From: an uncultured Oscillospiraceae bacterium
GTDB lineage: Bacteria > Bacillota > Clostridia > Oscillospirales > Oscillospiraceae
Length of the DNA stretch: 36,777 nucleotides
Assembly (NCBI GenBank): GCA_947631845.1
Contig: CANRMY010000024.1
Span: 1 to 36,777, forward strand
Direction: 5' to 3'
Shown: positions 1 to 8,064 of the stretch, in pieces
Position numbering within the stretch: position 1 is the stretch's first letter
How the letters are laid out: every line of letters begins with the position of its first letter
The notes under the pieces: model-generated
Told to the model about the DNA's origin: nothing
The model's input: the letters and a program-made list of their open reading frames with translations, nothing else
The model's database searches: none
Position numbers and translations under genes: made by a program

Positions 1-35
1 TCCGTACGGGCCGGACGGCGTCGTCGCGGAACCGG

Positions 36-118
36 CTTAACCTCGGGCTCCAAGTATTCGCCCTCAGGCGCCAGGTTTGCTCCTCCTTTCCCCATCGGGC
101 GACAGCCCGATGGGGGCC
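36..118 (-). repeat. Dispersed repeat, unit A (inverted copy)
   Basis: Read on the minus strand, this stretch closely matches 21062-21161: a hairpin with arms CCCCATCGGGC / GCCCGATGGGG, then GC-rich sequence containing GCCTGAGGGCGAATACTTGG and GAGCCCGAGGTTAAG. In this copy the hairpin arms lie at 90-100 and 105-115. The two copies differ by scattered substitutions and are in opposite orientation, 21 kb apart. No coding potential is convincing. It looks like a non-autonomous intergenic repeat; its nature is unknown to me. Confidence 0.8.
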
Positions 119-167
119 CCAAGGCGGCCCGATGGCGTTGTTCGATAGATTTCCGGGGATTCGATAC

Positions 168-250
168 ACGGGCCGGCCAGTGTCCGGCCCCTACGGGTGC
201 GATATACGCAATACGCCGGGAATACGATGGGCGGGCCGGCCCATGCGGAC
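168..250 (+). repeat. Dispersed repeat, unit B
   Basis: This GC-rich stretch resembles 21239-21318 in the same orientation. Shared words include GGGCCGGCC, GTGTCCGGCCC, TACGGGTGCG, a TATACG-AAT core and a terminal GC palindrome (here around ATGGGC...GCCCAT). Unit A occurs beside it in inverted orientation here but in direct orientation at 21 kb, so the units behave as separate modules. The rest of 1-258 holds no gene I can support and no clear U-tract terminator for the leftward GH3 gene. Confidence 0.7.
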
Positions 251-258
251 CAAAGGGC

Positions 259-2676
259 CTATCCCATCAGCTCCTCGATCATCCGCACAAGGCTGGAGGC
301 GTTTCGCAGAAGCTGTGCCCGCTGGACCTTGCCCTCCTTGACGGCGTCCAGCAGGGCCTTGTAATCGGCGGGGGAGCCGGGCATGAAAAGCTCGCCGCCG
401 GCGTTTGCCACACGGGGGCTGGCGGCTCCGGGGTGAACGGACGCGCCGTCCGACTGCCCCGCGATGACCCAGTCGGTCATAACGATCCCGTCAAAGCCGA
501 ATTCGCACCGCAGTACGTCCTCGATGAGCTCCCGGCTCTCCGAGGTGTGGACGCCGTTCACCAGGTTGTAGGAGGTCATCACCGCCCTGGGCCGCGCCTT
601 GCGCACGCAGATACCGAACCCCCTGAGATACATCTCCCGGAAAGCCCGCTCAGAGATCCGGCTGTTGGAGTTATAGCGGTTCGTCTCCTGATTGTTGGCG
701 GCGAAGTGCTTGACGGTGACGCCCCGTCCCGGATGCCGCTGTACCCCGCGTGTGACGGCGGCGGCTGTCAGGCCGGTGATCAGGGGATCCTCGGAGTAAT
801 ATTCAAAATTCCGCCCGCAGCGGATATCCCGGTGCAGATTCAGCGCCGGGGCCAGCCACAGATGGACGCCGAAGCGCTCCATTTCACTGCCCACCAGGTC
901 GCCGCACGTTTCGCAAAGGCCCGTGTCCCAGCTCTGGGCCAGCGCGGTGCCGATGGGCAGGGACACGGCGTACTGCTCTTCGATGACCGCGCCCTTGGGC
1001 GGCCTCCTGCTCATGAGCTTCAAAGCCGCCCTGGCGGGGGCGGGGAGAAACTCCAAAAAGCTCTCCGGCATACCGCCGCCCAGGCCGTGAGCACCCGCTT
1101 CATCCCGGTAGAAGCGCGGCGTCAGCCGCAGTCCCGCCGGGCCGTCCGCCATCACCAAAGAGCCGATGCCCTTGCCCGTCAGGGCCGTGGTGGTCTGTCC
1201 GGCGGCCCCGGCCACGGCGGAGGCCTGATTGCCGATGACGCTCATGATCCCGCCCTTGGGGTCAAAGGAGCCGATGCCCAGATAGACCAGCTCCTCGTCC
1301 GACAGCGCCGTTACCGCCGGATCGATCTCCACCATGCGCTGATAGTTCACCTGCCCGCCTGTCAGGACGGCGCAATCCGCCGTCAGCACGGGGATATTAT
1401 CGGGTATTTCCGGCCTCGCGGACGGCGCGGGCCGCCAATCGGTAAAATCGGCCCCGGCAAAGCCGCCCTTGACCCTCAGCGTCACCGCCTCCCGGGGGAG
1501 CCTCACCACGGCGGCGGGGGATACCTCCCGGGCGTTCCGGCCCGTCAGGACGATGTAATCCCCGGCCTCCAGCACCCAGGCGGAGCGTGCCTCGTCATAA
1601 GAGGCGAGCTCCGAGAGCCGGAAGGAGGCGGCGACCGTCTGGGCCTGTCCCGGCTTCAACGCGCGTGTCTTGGCGTAGGCCGCCAACATCTTCGGCGGCT
1701 GATCCAGCCGGCCGGCGGGGACAGAGACATAGACCTCCAGCACCTCGCGCCCCGGCCGGGAGCCGGTGTTCTCGATCTCCGCCGTCACCGTCACCGTGTC
1801 CCGTTCCAGGGTTGTTTTGACGATCCGCGTGGAAAAGCTGGTGTAGGAGAGGCCGTACCCGAAGGGGAACAGGGGCTCCTTGCCCGCCGCGTCAAAATAC
1901 CGGTAGCCCACATAGATGCCCTCCCGGTATCGGGTGTCGTCCCGGCCGCCGAAATCGCCCTCCCGGCAGTAGTCCTCCCAGGCGCTCCAGGTGCCGGCCA
2001 GCCGGCCCGAGGGCGCGGCCTTGCCCAGCAGGATGTCCGCCAGCACCTCGCCGGTGACGGAGCCCAGCTGTGAGAGCAGCAGGATATTTTTCACCTCCGC
2101 CAAAGGGGACAGATCCACCACGCCGCCCACGTTCAGCGCCAGCAGGAAGCGCTTATATTTGTGCTGGAGGAACAGGATATCCCGCTTCTCCGTCTCGGTG
2201 AGCAGGATGTCCCCCGGAATGGGGCTCCTGTCCGCCCCCTCGCCGGAGCTGCGCGCCAGCACATAGACGGCCGTATCCCCCGCGCCTGTCAGCGGGATGC
2301 GGTATTCCGGCTCGGGCATCACCGCGCCCATGCCGAAGGAGACGGCGTTCACATGGGCCGCCCGCGCCTTTTTACGGATGTCGTTGACGAACCGCCGCCG
2401 GGCCCCGGCGTATTCCTGATCGTACCGGGTGAGCCAATCCTTGGTGGTGATGTGAAAGCCCGCCTTCTCCAGCCCCTTTTCCACGGACACGTTAAAGCGC
2501 GTGTTCACCTCCCCGGAGCCCGTGCCGCCGGGGACCGTCCTGCGCGCGCCGCCGCCGTAGAGCGCCACGTCGCAGGCGCTCTCCAGGGGAAAGGTGCCGT
2601 CGGAACGCAGCAGCACCACACATCCGGCGGCCAGCTCCCGCACCCGCTCCCGGTGCTCCCGTTCAAATTTTTCCAT
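259..2676 (-). CDS. GH3 beta-glycosidase with permuted domain order
   Basis: This is a glycoside hydrolase family 3 protein of 805 aa with no signal peptide, so it probably acts on imported oligosaccharides in the cytoplasm. The domain order is reversed from the usual one. The alpha/beta sandwich (GH3_C type) comes first (about 1-275, ending at FPFGYGLSYTSF), then a fibronectin-III-like domain (about 285-400), then the TIM-barrel catalytic domain (about 500-800). The barrel carries KHFAANNQETNR, then VMTSYNLVNG, then GIVMTDW, where D735 is the expected nucleophile. This reversed order is known from Ruminococcus/Butyrivibrio-type beta-glucosidases. The start is the ATG at 2676, with AAGGAGGG five bases upstream. 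It is transcribed alone and leftward from a promoter at 2715-2743, divergent from the glp-like operon. The substrate (beta-glucoside or beta-xyloside) cannot be decided by eye. Confidence 0.9.
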   Translation of the reverse strand: MEKFEREHRERVRELAAGCVVLLRSDGTFPLESACDVALYGGGARRTVPGGTGSGEVNTRFNVSVEKGLEKAGFHITTKDWLTRYDQEYAGARRRFVNDIRKKARAAHVNAVSFGMGAVMPEPEYRIPLTGAGDTAVYVLARSSGEGADRSPIPGDILLTETEKRDILFLQHKYKRFLLALNVGGVVDLSPLAEVKNILLLSQLGSVTGEVLADILLGKAAPSGRLAGTWSAWEDYCREGDFGGRDDTRYREGIYVGYRYFDAAGKEPLFPFGYGLSYTSFSTRIVKTTLERDTVTVTAEIENTGSRPGREVLEVYVSVPAGRLDQPPKMLAAYAKTRALKPGQAQTVAASFRLSELASYDEARSAWVLEAGDYIVLTGRNAREVSPAAVVRLPREAVTLRVKGGFAGADFTDWRPAPSARPEIPDNIPVLTADCAVLTGGQVNYQRMVEIDPAVTALSDEELVYLGIGSFDPKGGIMSVIGNQASAVAGAAGQTTTALTGKGIGSLVMADGPAGLRLTPRFYRDEAGAHGLGGGMPESFLEFLPAPARAALKLMSRRPPKGAVIEEQYAVSLPIGTALAQSWDTGLCETCGDLVGSEMERFGVHLWLAPALNLHRDIRCGRNFEYYSEDPLITGLTAAAVTRGVQRHPGRGVTVKHFAANNQETNRYNSNSRISERAFREMYLRGFGICVRKARPRAVMTSYNLVNGVHTSESRELIEDVLRCEFGFDGIVMTDWVIAGQSDGASVHPGAASPRVANAGGELFMPGSPADYKALLDAVKEGKVQRAQLLRNASSLVRMIEELMG

Positions 2677-2714
2677 ACAAACCCTCCTTAAAGCGGAACA
2701 CAGATTATGCCATT

Positions 2715-2743
2715 ATCATAACACACGGATATGTATTTGACAA
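2715..2743 (-). promoter_or_regulatory. SigmaA promoter of the permuted GH3 gene
   Basis: On the minus strand, TTGTCA (2743-2738), a 17-bp spacer and TATGAT (2720-2715) precede the GH3 start by about 40 bases. The two hexamers each match the consensus at five of six positions. Confidence 0.75.
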
Positions 2744-2759
2744 TATTAGAAATTCACTA

Positions 2760-2788
2760 TTGACAAATTGGCACAAAAAAGAGATACT
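2760..2788 (+). promoter_or_regulatory. Promoter of the glp-like/GH3 operon
   Basis: A perfect -35 TTGACA (2760-2765) is followed after 17 bp by GATACT (2783-2788, four of six). It lies 17 bp from the divergent GH3 promoter, so one regulator bound between them could control both glycosidase transcription units. Confidence 0.6.
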
Positions 2789-2822
2789 ACTGTTATGTAT
2801 TTTAACGAAGGAGGCAGTGGAT

Positions 2823-4259
2823 TTGACAGATGTTGTGATCATTGGCTGCGGCGTGATCGGCGCCGCCGCGGCCATGGAGCTTTCAAGATACGACCTGGAT
2901 ATCACCGTCCTGGAGCGGGAAAACGACGTGGCGGTGGGCACCACCAAGGCCAATTCAGCCATCCTGCACGCCGGATACGACCCTAAACCCGGCACCCTGA
3001 TGGCGCGGCTCAACGTGCGCGGCTCGGCGCTGGCAAAGGAATACTGCGCCGCCCTGGACGTGCCGTACCGGCAGTGCGGCTCTATGGTGCTGGCCTTTTC
3101 GGAGCGGGAGATCGATACCCTCCGGGAGCTTCTGGAGCGGGGCGTCAAAAACGGCGTCCCCGGCCTTCAGATCCTCTCCGGCGACGAGGCAAGAGCCCGG
3201 GAGCCGGCGCTGGCGAAAACCGTCCTGGCGGCCCTCTGGGCGCCCACGGCGGCCATCGTCTCCCCCTGGGAGCTGTGTCTGGCCTTCGCCGAAACGGCGG
3301 TGAAAAACGGCGCGTCTCTCCGGCTCAATACCGCCGTCACCGGCCTTGAGAGGCGGGAGAACGGCTGGCTCGTCCACACGAACGCCGGGGATATGGAGAC
3401 AAGATTTGTGGTCAACGCCGCCGGGGTGGACTCCGACACCGTCCACGATATGGCCGCCCCTCACAGCTTTGACATCAAGCCCAGCCGGGGGGAGTATTAC
3501 CTGCTGGATAAGGCCGAGGGGACAAGGGTGAACACCGTTGTGTTCCAGTGCCCCTCCGAGCGCGGCAAGGGCGTCCTGGTGTCGCCCACCGTCCACGGGA
3601 ACCTGATCGTGGGCCCCAACGCCGAGGGGTCGGACAAGCACGACCTGGCCACCACGGCCCAGGGCCTGGATTTTGTCCGGGAGACGGCGAAGCTGTCCGT
3701 GCCGTCCGTGGATTTTTCCAAATCCATCCGCAACTTTGCCGGCGTCCGGGCCAATACGGGCCGGGACGACTTTCTCATCGGCGTGGCCGCCCCCGGCTTT
3801 GTGGATTTGGCCGGCATCTGCTCTCCGGGTCTCACCTCGGCCCCGGCCATCGGCGAATACGCCGTGGAGCTTCTGGCGGGGGAGGGGCTGGCGCTCAGAA
3901 AGAAGGAGAAGTTTATTTTTGAGCGCCGCCGCGTCCGCTTCAAGGAGCTTTCCGAGGCGGAGCGTCAGGCGCTGGTGGCGCGCGATCCCGCCTACGGGTG
4001 GGTGATCTGCCGGTGCGAGACGGTGACGGAGGGGGAGATCCTGGCCTGCCTGCGCGCCCCCATCCCGCCGGTATCGGTGGACGGCGTCAAGCGCCGCGTC
4101 AACGCCGGCATGGGCCGGTGCCAGGGCGGCTTCTGCGCGCCGCGCGTGGTGGAGATCCTCTCCCGGGAGCTGAAGGTCTCTCCCGGTGAGATCGTCAAGG
4201 ACAGAGCCGGTATGAATATCCTCACGGAGGAGACGAAAGGGGGCGCGGCCCATGTATGA
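2823..4259 (+). CDS. GlpA-like FAD-dependent dehydrogenase with BFD [2Fe-2S] domain
   Basis: This is a DAO-superfamily flavoprotein of about 478 aa, related to anaerobic glycerol-3-phosphate dehydrogenase subunit A. The N-terminal FAD-binding motif is VVIIGCGVIGAAAA. The C-terminal BFD-like domain has the expected four cysteines: C396 and C398 (CRC), then C433 and C438 (CQGGFC). I chose the TTG at 2823 because AAGGAGG (2808-2814) lies eight bases upstream. An upstream in-frame ATG at 2760 has no ribosome site and would overlap the promoter. The next gene overlaps by 8 nt. In many Firmicutes this protein, the next flavoprotein and a DUF1667 protein form a three-gene set that probably oxidises glycerol-3-phosphate to dihydroxyacetone phosphate. 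The exact substrate is inferred, since related dehydrogenases act on other 2-hydroxyacids. Confidence 0.85.
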   Translation: MTDVVIIGCGVIGAAAAMELSRYDLDITVLERENDVAVGTTKANSAILHAGYDPKPGTLMARLNVRGSALAKEYCAALDVPYRQCGSMVLAFSEREIDTLRELLERGVKNGVPGLQILSGDEARAREPALAKTVLAALWAPTAAIVSPWELCLAFAETAVKNGASLRLNTAVTGLERRENGWLVHTNAGDMETRFVVNAAGVDSDTVHDMAAPHSFDIKPSRGEYYLLDKAEGTRVNTVVFQCPSERGKGVLVSPTVHGNLIVGPNAEGSDKHDLATTAQGLDFVRETAKLSVPSVDFSKSIRNFAGVRANTGRDDFLIGVAAPGFVDLAGICSPGLTSAPAIGEYAVELLAGEGLALRKKEKFIFERRRVRFKELSEAERQALVARDPAYGWVICRCETVTEGEILACLRAPIPPVSVDGVKRRVNAGMGRCQGGFCAPRVVEILSRELKVSPGEIVKDRAGMNILTEETKGGAAHV

Positions 4260-5499
4260 ACTGATCGTGGTGGGCGGCGGGCCGGCGGGCCTCGCCGCCG
4301 CCTGCGCGGCCTGGGAGAACGGTCTGCGGAGCATCCTCATCGTGGAGCGCGACCGGGATCTGGGCGGCATCCTCAACCAGTGCATCCACAACGGCTTCGG
4401 CCTCACCTGGTTCAAGGAGGAGCTGACCGGCCCCGAGTACGCCCACCGGTTCATCGAAATGCTTTCGCAGACGGGGGTGGAGGTGCGCACGGATACCATG
4501 GTGCTGGACGTGACGCCCGACCTTCAGGTACACATGACCGGCCCCGCCACGGGGTACAGGATCGAGCGGGCCAAGAGCGTCATCCTGGCCATGGGCTGCC
4601 GGGAGCGCACCCGGGGGGCCATCGGCATCCCCGGCACACGCCCCGCCGGCGTCTACACCGCCGGAGCGGCCCAGCGGTACGTGAACGTGGAGGGCTGGCT
4701 TCCCGGCAAACGGGTGGTCATCCTGGGGAGCGGCGATATCGGCCTCATCATGGCCCGCCGCATGACCCTGGAGGGCGCGAAGGTGCTGGCCTGCGTGGAG
4801 GTGATGCCCTATTCCGGCGGCCTCACCCGCAACATCGTCCAGTGCCTCCAGGACTTCGACATCCCCCTCTACCTGAGCCATACCGTCACCCAGATCCGGG
4901 GGAGGGACCGGGTGGAGCAGGTGGTGGTGAGCCAAGTGGACGAGAGCAGAAGGCCCATCCCCGGCACGGAGATGGTCTTTGACTGCGACACGCTCCTGCT
5001 GTCCGTGGGCCTCATCCCGGAAAACGAGCTCACCGAGCGGGCCGGCGTGGCGCTGGATCCCCGCACCAAGGGCGCCCTGGTCTATGAGAACATGGAGACC
5101 TCCGTCCCCGGTATCTTCACCTGCGGCAACGTGACCCACGTCCACGACCTGGTGGACTTTGTCAGCGCCGAGAGCCAGCGGGCCGGCGCGGCGGCGGCCA
5201 AATTTGTCCTGCAGGGCCCGGCGGCGGGGGAGAGTATCGCCCTGAAAAACGGCTTTGGCGTCAGCTACACCGTCCCCCAGCGGGTGAGGCCCCAGAATGT
5301 GGAGAAAGCTGTCAACGTGTTTTTCCGGGTCAACCGGATCTTCGGCAAAAACGAGATCGCCGTCCGCGCCGGGGAGCGGGAGCTTTGCCACTTCAAGCGG
5401 GACAGGCTGGCCCCCGGCGAGATGGAGAATATAACCGTCCCCGTGAAGCTCTTAGAGGATGTGACCGGGGAGATCACCGTAGAAATTCGGGAGGTGTGA
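4252..5499 (+). CDS. FAD/NAD(P)-dependent oxidoreductase (GlpB/HcnB-like partner)
   Basis: This 415-aa pyridine nucleotide-disulfide oxidoreductase-fold protein has two dinucleotide-binding motifs. GGGPAGLAAA near residue 9 binds FAD, and GSGDIGLIMARR near residue 160 would bind NAD(P). A late CGNVTHVHDLVD motif is typical of the family. There is no redox-active CxxC in the reductase position, so electrons presumably pass to its partners, namely the BFD cluster of the upstream gene and the DUF1667 protein downstream. Relatives include sarcosine oxidase alpha and HcnB-like subunits. It overlaps the upstream gene by 8 nt and leaves one base before the next, which indicates a co-translated complex. 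Confidence 0.85.
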   Translation: MYELIVVGGGPAGLAAACAAWENGLRSILIVERDRDLGGILNQCIHNGFGLTWFKEELTGPEYAHRFIEMLSQTGVEVRTDTMVLDVTPDLQVHMTGPATGYRIERAKSVILAMGCRERTRGAIGIPGTRPAGVYTAGAAQRYVNVEGWLPGKRVVILGSGDIGLIMARRMTLEGAKVLACVEVMPYSGGLTRNIVQCLQDFDIPLYLSHTVTQIRGRDRVEQVVVSQVDESRRPIPGTEMVFDCDTLLLSVGLIPENELTERAGVALDPRTKGALVYENMETSVPGIFTCGNVTHVHDLVDFVSAESQRAGAAAAKFVLQGPAAGESIALKNGFGVSYTVPQRVRPQNVEKAVNVFFRVNRIFGKNEIAVRAGERELCHFKRDRLAPGEMENITVPVKLLEDVTGEITVEIREV

Positions 5500-5500
5500 G

Positions 5501-5842
5501 ATGCGGGAGCTTATCTGTATCGTATGTCCCAGAGGGTGCCACATGCAGGTGGACGACAGCCTCAATGTGACCGGGAACTTCTGCCCCCGGGGCGCCGCCT
5601 ACGCCAAGGCGGAGCTTAATCACCCCACCCGCGTGGTCACCAGCACCGTGCGCCTCACCGGCGCGCCCTACCCCCGCTGTCCCGTCAAGACAGCCGCCCC
5701 GGTGCCCAAGGAGAAGGTTTTTGAGGTGATGGACGCCATCGGACGCGTCACCCTTACGGCCCCGGTGAAGGTGGGCCAGACGGTGATCGAGGACGTCTGC
5801 GGCACCGGCGTGGCGGTGGTCGCCGCCAGGGAGCTGCCATGA
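5501..5842 (+). CDS. DUF1667 cysteine-rich protein
   Basis: This 113-aa DUF1667 protein has four clustered N-terminal cysteines, C6, C9, C13 and C28 (CIVCPRGC, then NFCPRG), and a further cysteine in YPRCPVK. The pattern suggests an Fe-S cluster or zinc site. DUF1667 proteins are regularly encoded beside the two flavoproteins found just upstream and are presumed to be the electron-transfer subunit of the dehydrogenase. It starts one base after the preceding stop. Its own stop overlaps the start of the downstream GH3 gene (ATGA), which is unusual company for this trio. Confidence 0.85.
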   Translation: MRELICIVCPRGCHMQVDDSLNVTGNFCPRGAAYAKAELNHPTRVVTSTVRLTGAPYPRCPVKTAAPVPKEKVFEVMDAIGRVTLTAPVKVGQTVIEDVCGTGVAVVAARELP

Positions 5843-7980
5843 AGCGCCAGGAGGCGCGCGAGCGCGCCCGACGCCTTGTGGCCCGCATGACCCTGGAGGA
5901 GCGGGCAAGTCAGCTGCGCTACGACGCCCCGGCCATTAAGCGCCTCCGGATCCCCGCCTACAACTGGTGGAACGAGGCCCTCCACGGCGTGGCCCGGGCC
6001 GGGAACGCCACGGTGTTCCCCCAGGCCATCGGCCTTGGGGCCACCTTTGACGAGGCCCTTTTGCGAAAAATCGGCGAGGCCATCGGCCGGGAGGCCCGGG
6101 CCAAATACAACGTCCAGGCCCGCTTCGGCGACCGGGACATCTACAAGGGCCTGACCTTCTGGTCGCCCAACGTGAACATCTTCCGGGACCCCCGCTGGGG
6201 CCGGGGGCAGGAGACGTACGGGGAGGATCCGTACCTGACCGCCCGCCTGGGCGTGGGCTTTGTCCGGGGCCTCCAGGGCACGGACCCCGCTCAGGGCGGC
6301 ACCATGCTGGCCGCCGCCTGTGCCAAGCACTTCGCCGTCCACTCAGGTCCCGAGGGGGAGCGCCACCGCTTCGACGCGCGCGTGTCCAAAAAGGATCTGG
6401 CCGAGACGTACCTGCCCGCCTTCGAGGCCCTGGTGCGGGAGGCGAAGGTGGAGGCGGTCATGGGGGCCTACAACCGGGTCAACGGCGAGCCGGCCTGCGC
6501 CAGCGCCTTTTTGCAGGAGAAGCTGCGGGGCGAGTGGGGCTTCGAGGGCCATTTCCTCTCCGACTGCTGGGCCATCAGGGATTTCTTCACCGGCCACGGA
6601 GTCTCGGAAAACGCCGTGGACGCGGCGGCCCTGGCCGTCAACCGGGGGTGCGACTTAAACTGCGGCAGTACATACCAGTTCATCTTAGAGGCTTACGAGC
6701 GGGGCCTTGTCTCCGAGGAGACCATCACGGAAGCCTGCGTGCGCCTCTTCACCACCCGGTACATGCTGGGCCTTTTCGGCAAGACCGGCTGGGACAACAT
6801 CCCCTATACCGAGGTGGAGTCCCCGGAGCATCTGGATCTGGCGCGGAAGGCGGCCTTGGAGAGCGCCGTCCTGCTGAAAAACGACGGCGTCCTGCCCCTT
6901 GACCGGGAGAAGATCAAAACGCTGGGCGTCATCGGCCCCAACGCCGACAGCCGCCGGGCGCTTTTAGGCAACTATCACGGCTCCGCCTCCCGGTATATCA
7001 CCGTCCAGGAGGGGCTTCAGGATTACCTCTACGGCAGCGGCATCCGCATCCTGACCAGCGTGGGCTGTGAACTTGTCCGGGACAGGACCGAGGGCCTTGC
7101 CAGAAGCGGAGACCGCCTCAGCGAGGCGGCGGCGGTGTGTGAGGCCAGTGACGCGGTGATCCTGGTCCTGGGCCTGGACGAGACCCTGGAGGGCGAGGAG
7201 GGGGACGCCAGCAACAGCTATGCCTCCGGCGACAGGGAGACCCTGGAGCTGCCAAAGGTCCAGCGGGAGCTGATGGAGCTGGCGGCGAAGGCGGGCAAGC
7301 CCACCGTTCTTTGCCTGATGGCCGGGAGCGCCGTGGATCTGTCCTTCGCCGAAAAGCACTTTGGGGCCATCCTGGATCTCTGGTATCCCGGCTCCATGGG
7401 CGGAAGGGCGGCGGCGGAGATCCTGTTCGGGGAACAGTCCCCCTCCGGCAAGCTGCCCGTCACCTTCTACCGCCGGGTGGAGGACCTGCCTCCCTTTGAG
7501 GACTACGCCATGACCGGCCGGACGTACCGGTATTTCCAAAAGCCCGTCCAGTACCCCTTCGGCTACGGCCTCACCTACGGCAATGTGATCATCCGCTCCG
7601 CCCGCCTGAAGGGAGACGCCCAAAAGGGCTTCACCCTGGAGGCCGACATCGGCAATCGCGGTCCCCGGGACACCGGGGAGGTCCTGCAGGTCTACTGTAA
7701 GCGCCTGGATTCCCCCGACGCCCCGCCCAATCCCGTCCTGTGCGCCATGAAACGCGTCTTTTTGCCCGTGTGGGGCCACGACACGGTGTCCATCCCTCTG
7801 CCCGCCCGGGCCTTCACCGTGGTGGACGGGGAGGGGAACCGCCACTATGGCGGGAAATTCCGGATCTTCCTGGGCACCGGCCAGCCGGATAAGCGCACCG
7901 CCGCCCTCACAGGCAAAACGCCCCTCCGCTTTGAGGTGACTGTCCCGGAGGGCGAAAACCCGCCGGATTTGACGCCTTAA
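5839..7980 (+). CDS. GH3 beta-glycosidase, xylosidase-like, normal domain order
   Basis: This 713-aa family 3 glycoside hydrolase has the conventional order: TIM barrel (about 1-300), alpha/beta sandwich (about 340-560), then a fibronectin-III-like domain. Key motifs are NEALHGVAR, WSPNVNIFRDPRWGRGQETY, AKHFAVHSGPE and FLSDCWAI, where D242 is the expected nucleophile. GLDETLEGEEGD in the second domain probably supplies the acid/base. SDCWAI and PRWGRGQETYGEDP are typical of the bacterial beta-xylosidase/arabinosidase branch. There is no signal peptide. It overlaps the DUF1667 gene by 4 nt and so depends on the glp-like operon promoter. No hairpin terminator follows; the next gene has its own promoter two bases after the stop. 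Confidence 0.9.
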   Translation: MKRQEARERARRLVARMTLEERASQLRYDAPAIKRLRIPAYNWWNEALHGVARAGNATVFPQAIGLGATFDEALLRKIGEAIGREARAKYNVQARFGDRDIYKGLTFWSPNVNIFRDPRWGRGQETYGEDPYLTARLGVGFVRGLQGTDPAQGGTMLAAACAKHFAVHSGPEGERHRFDARVSKKDLAETYLPAFEALVREAKVEAVMGAYNRVNGEPACASAFLQEKLRGEWGFEGHFLSDCWAIRDFFTGHGVSENAVDAAALAVNRGCDLNCGSTYQFILEAYERGLVSEETITEACVRLFTTRYMLGLFGKTGWDNIPYTEVESPEHLDLARKAALESAVLLKNDGVLPLDREKIKTLGVIGPNADSRRALLGNYHGSASRYITVQEGLQDYLYGSGIRILTSVGCELVRDRTEGLARSGDRLSEAAAVCEASDAVILVLGLDETLEGEEGDASNSYASGDRETLELPKVQRELMELAAKAGKPTVLCLMAGSAVDLSFAEKHFGAILDLWYPGSMGGRAAAEILFGEQSPSGKLPVTFYRRVEDLPPFEDYAMTGRTYRYFQKPVQYPFGYGLTYGNVIIRSARLKGDAQKGFTLEADIGNRGPRDTGEVLQVYCKRLDSPDAPPNPVLCAMKRVFLPVWGHDTVSIPLPARAFTVVDGEGNRHYGGKFRIFLGTGQPDKRTAALTGKTPLRFEVTVPEGENPPDLTP

Positions 7981-7981
7981 C

Positions 7982-8010
7982 TTGACAAAGTGAGGAAAAT
8001 CCTGTATAGT
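7982..8010 (+). promoter_or_regulatory. Strong sigmaA promoter of the SLH/LRR gene
   Basis: TTGACA (7982-7987), a 17-bp spacer and TATAGT (8005-8010) give a near-consensus promoter immediately after the GH3 stop codon. The predicted leader is about 50 nt and ends in AAGGAGG (8051-8057) before the ATG. Confidence 0.85.
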
Positions 8011-8064
8011 AGGATCAGAAGCTGTTTATTTTCGACCTTTTCGCGGGAACAAGGAGGAATTTTC

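Noticed and set aside
433-2073. Long open frame of 546 codons on the plus strand opposite the permuted GH3 gene.
   Set aside because: It is antisense to a gene with clear GH3 motifs, has no recognisable domain, and is rich in Arg/Gly/Pro/His as expected from the complement of GC-rich codons.
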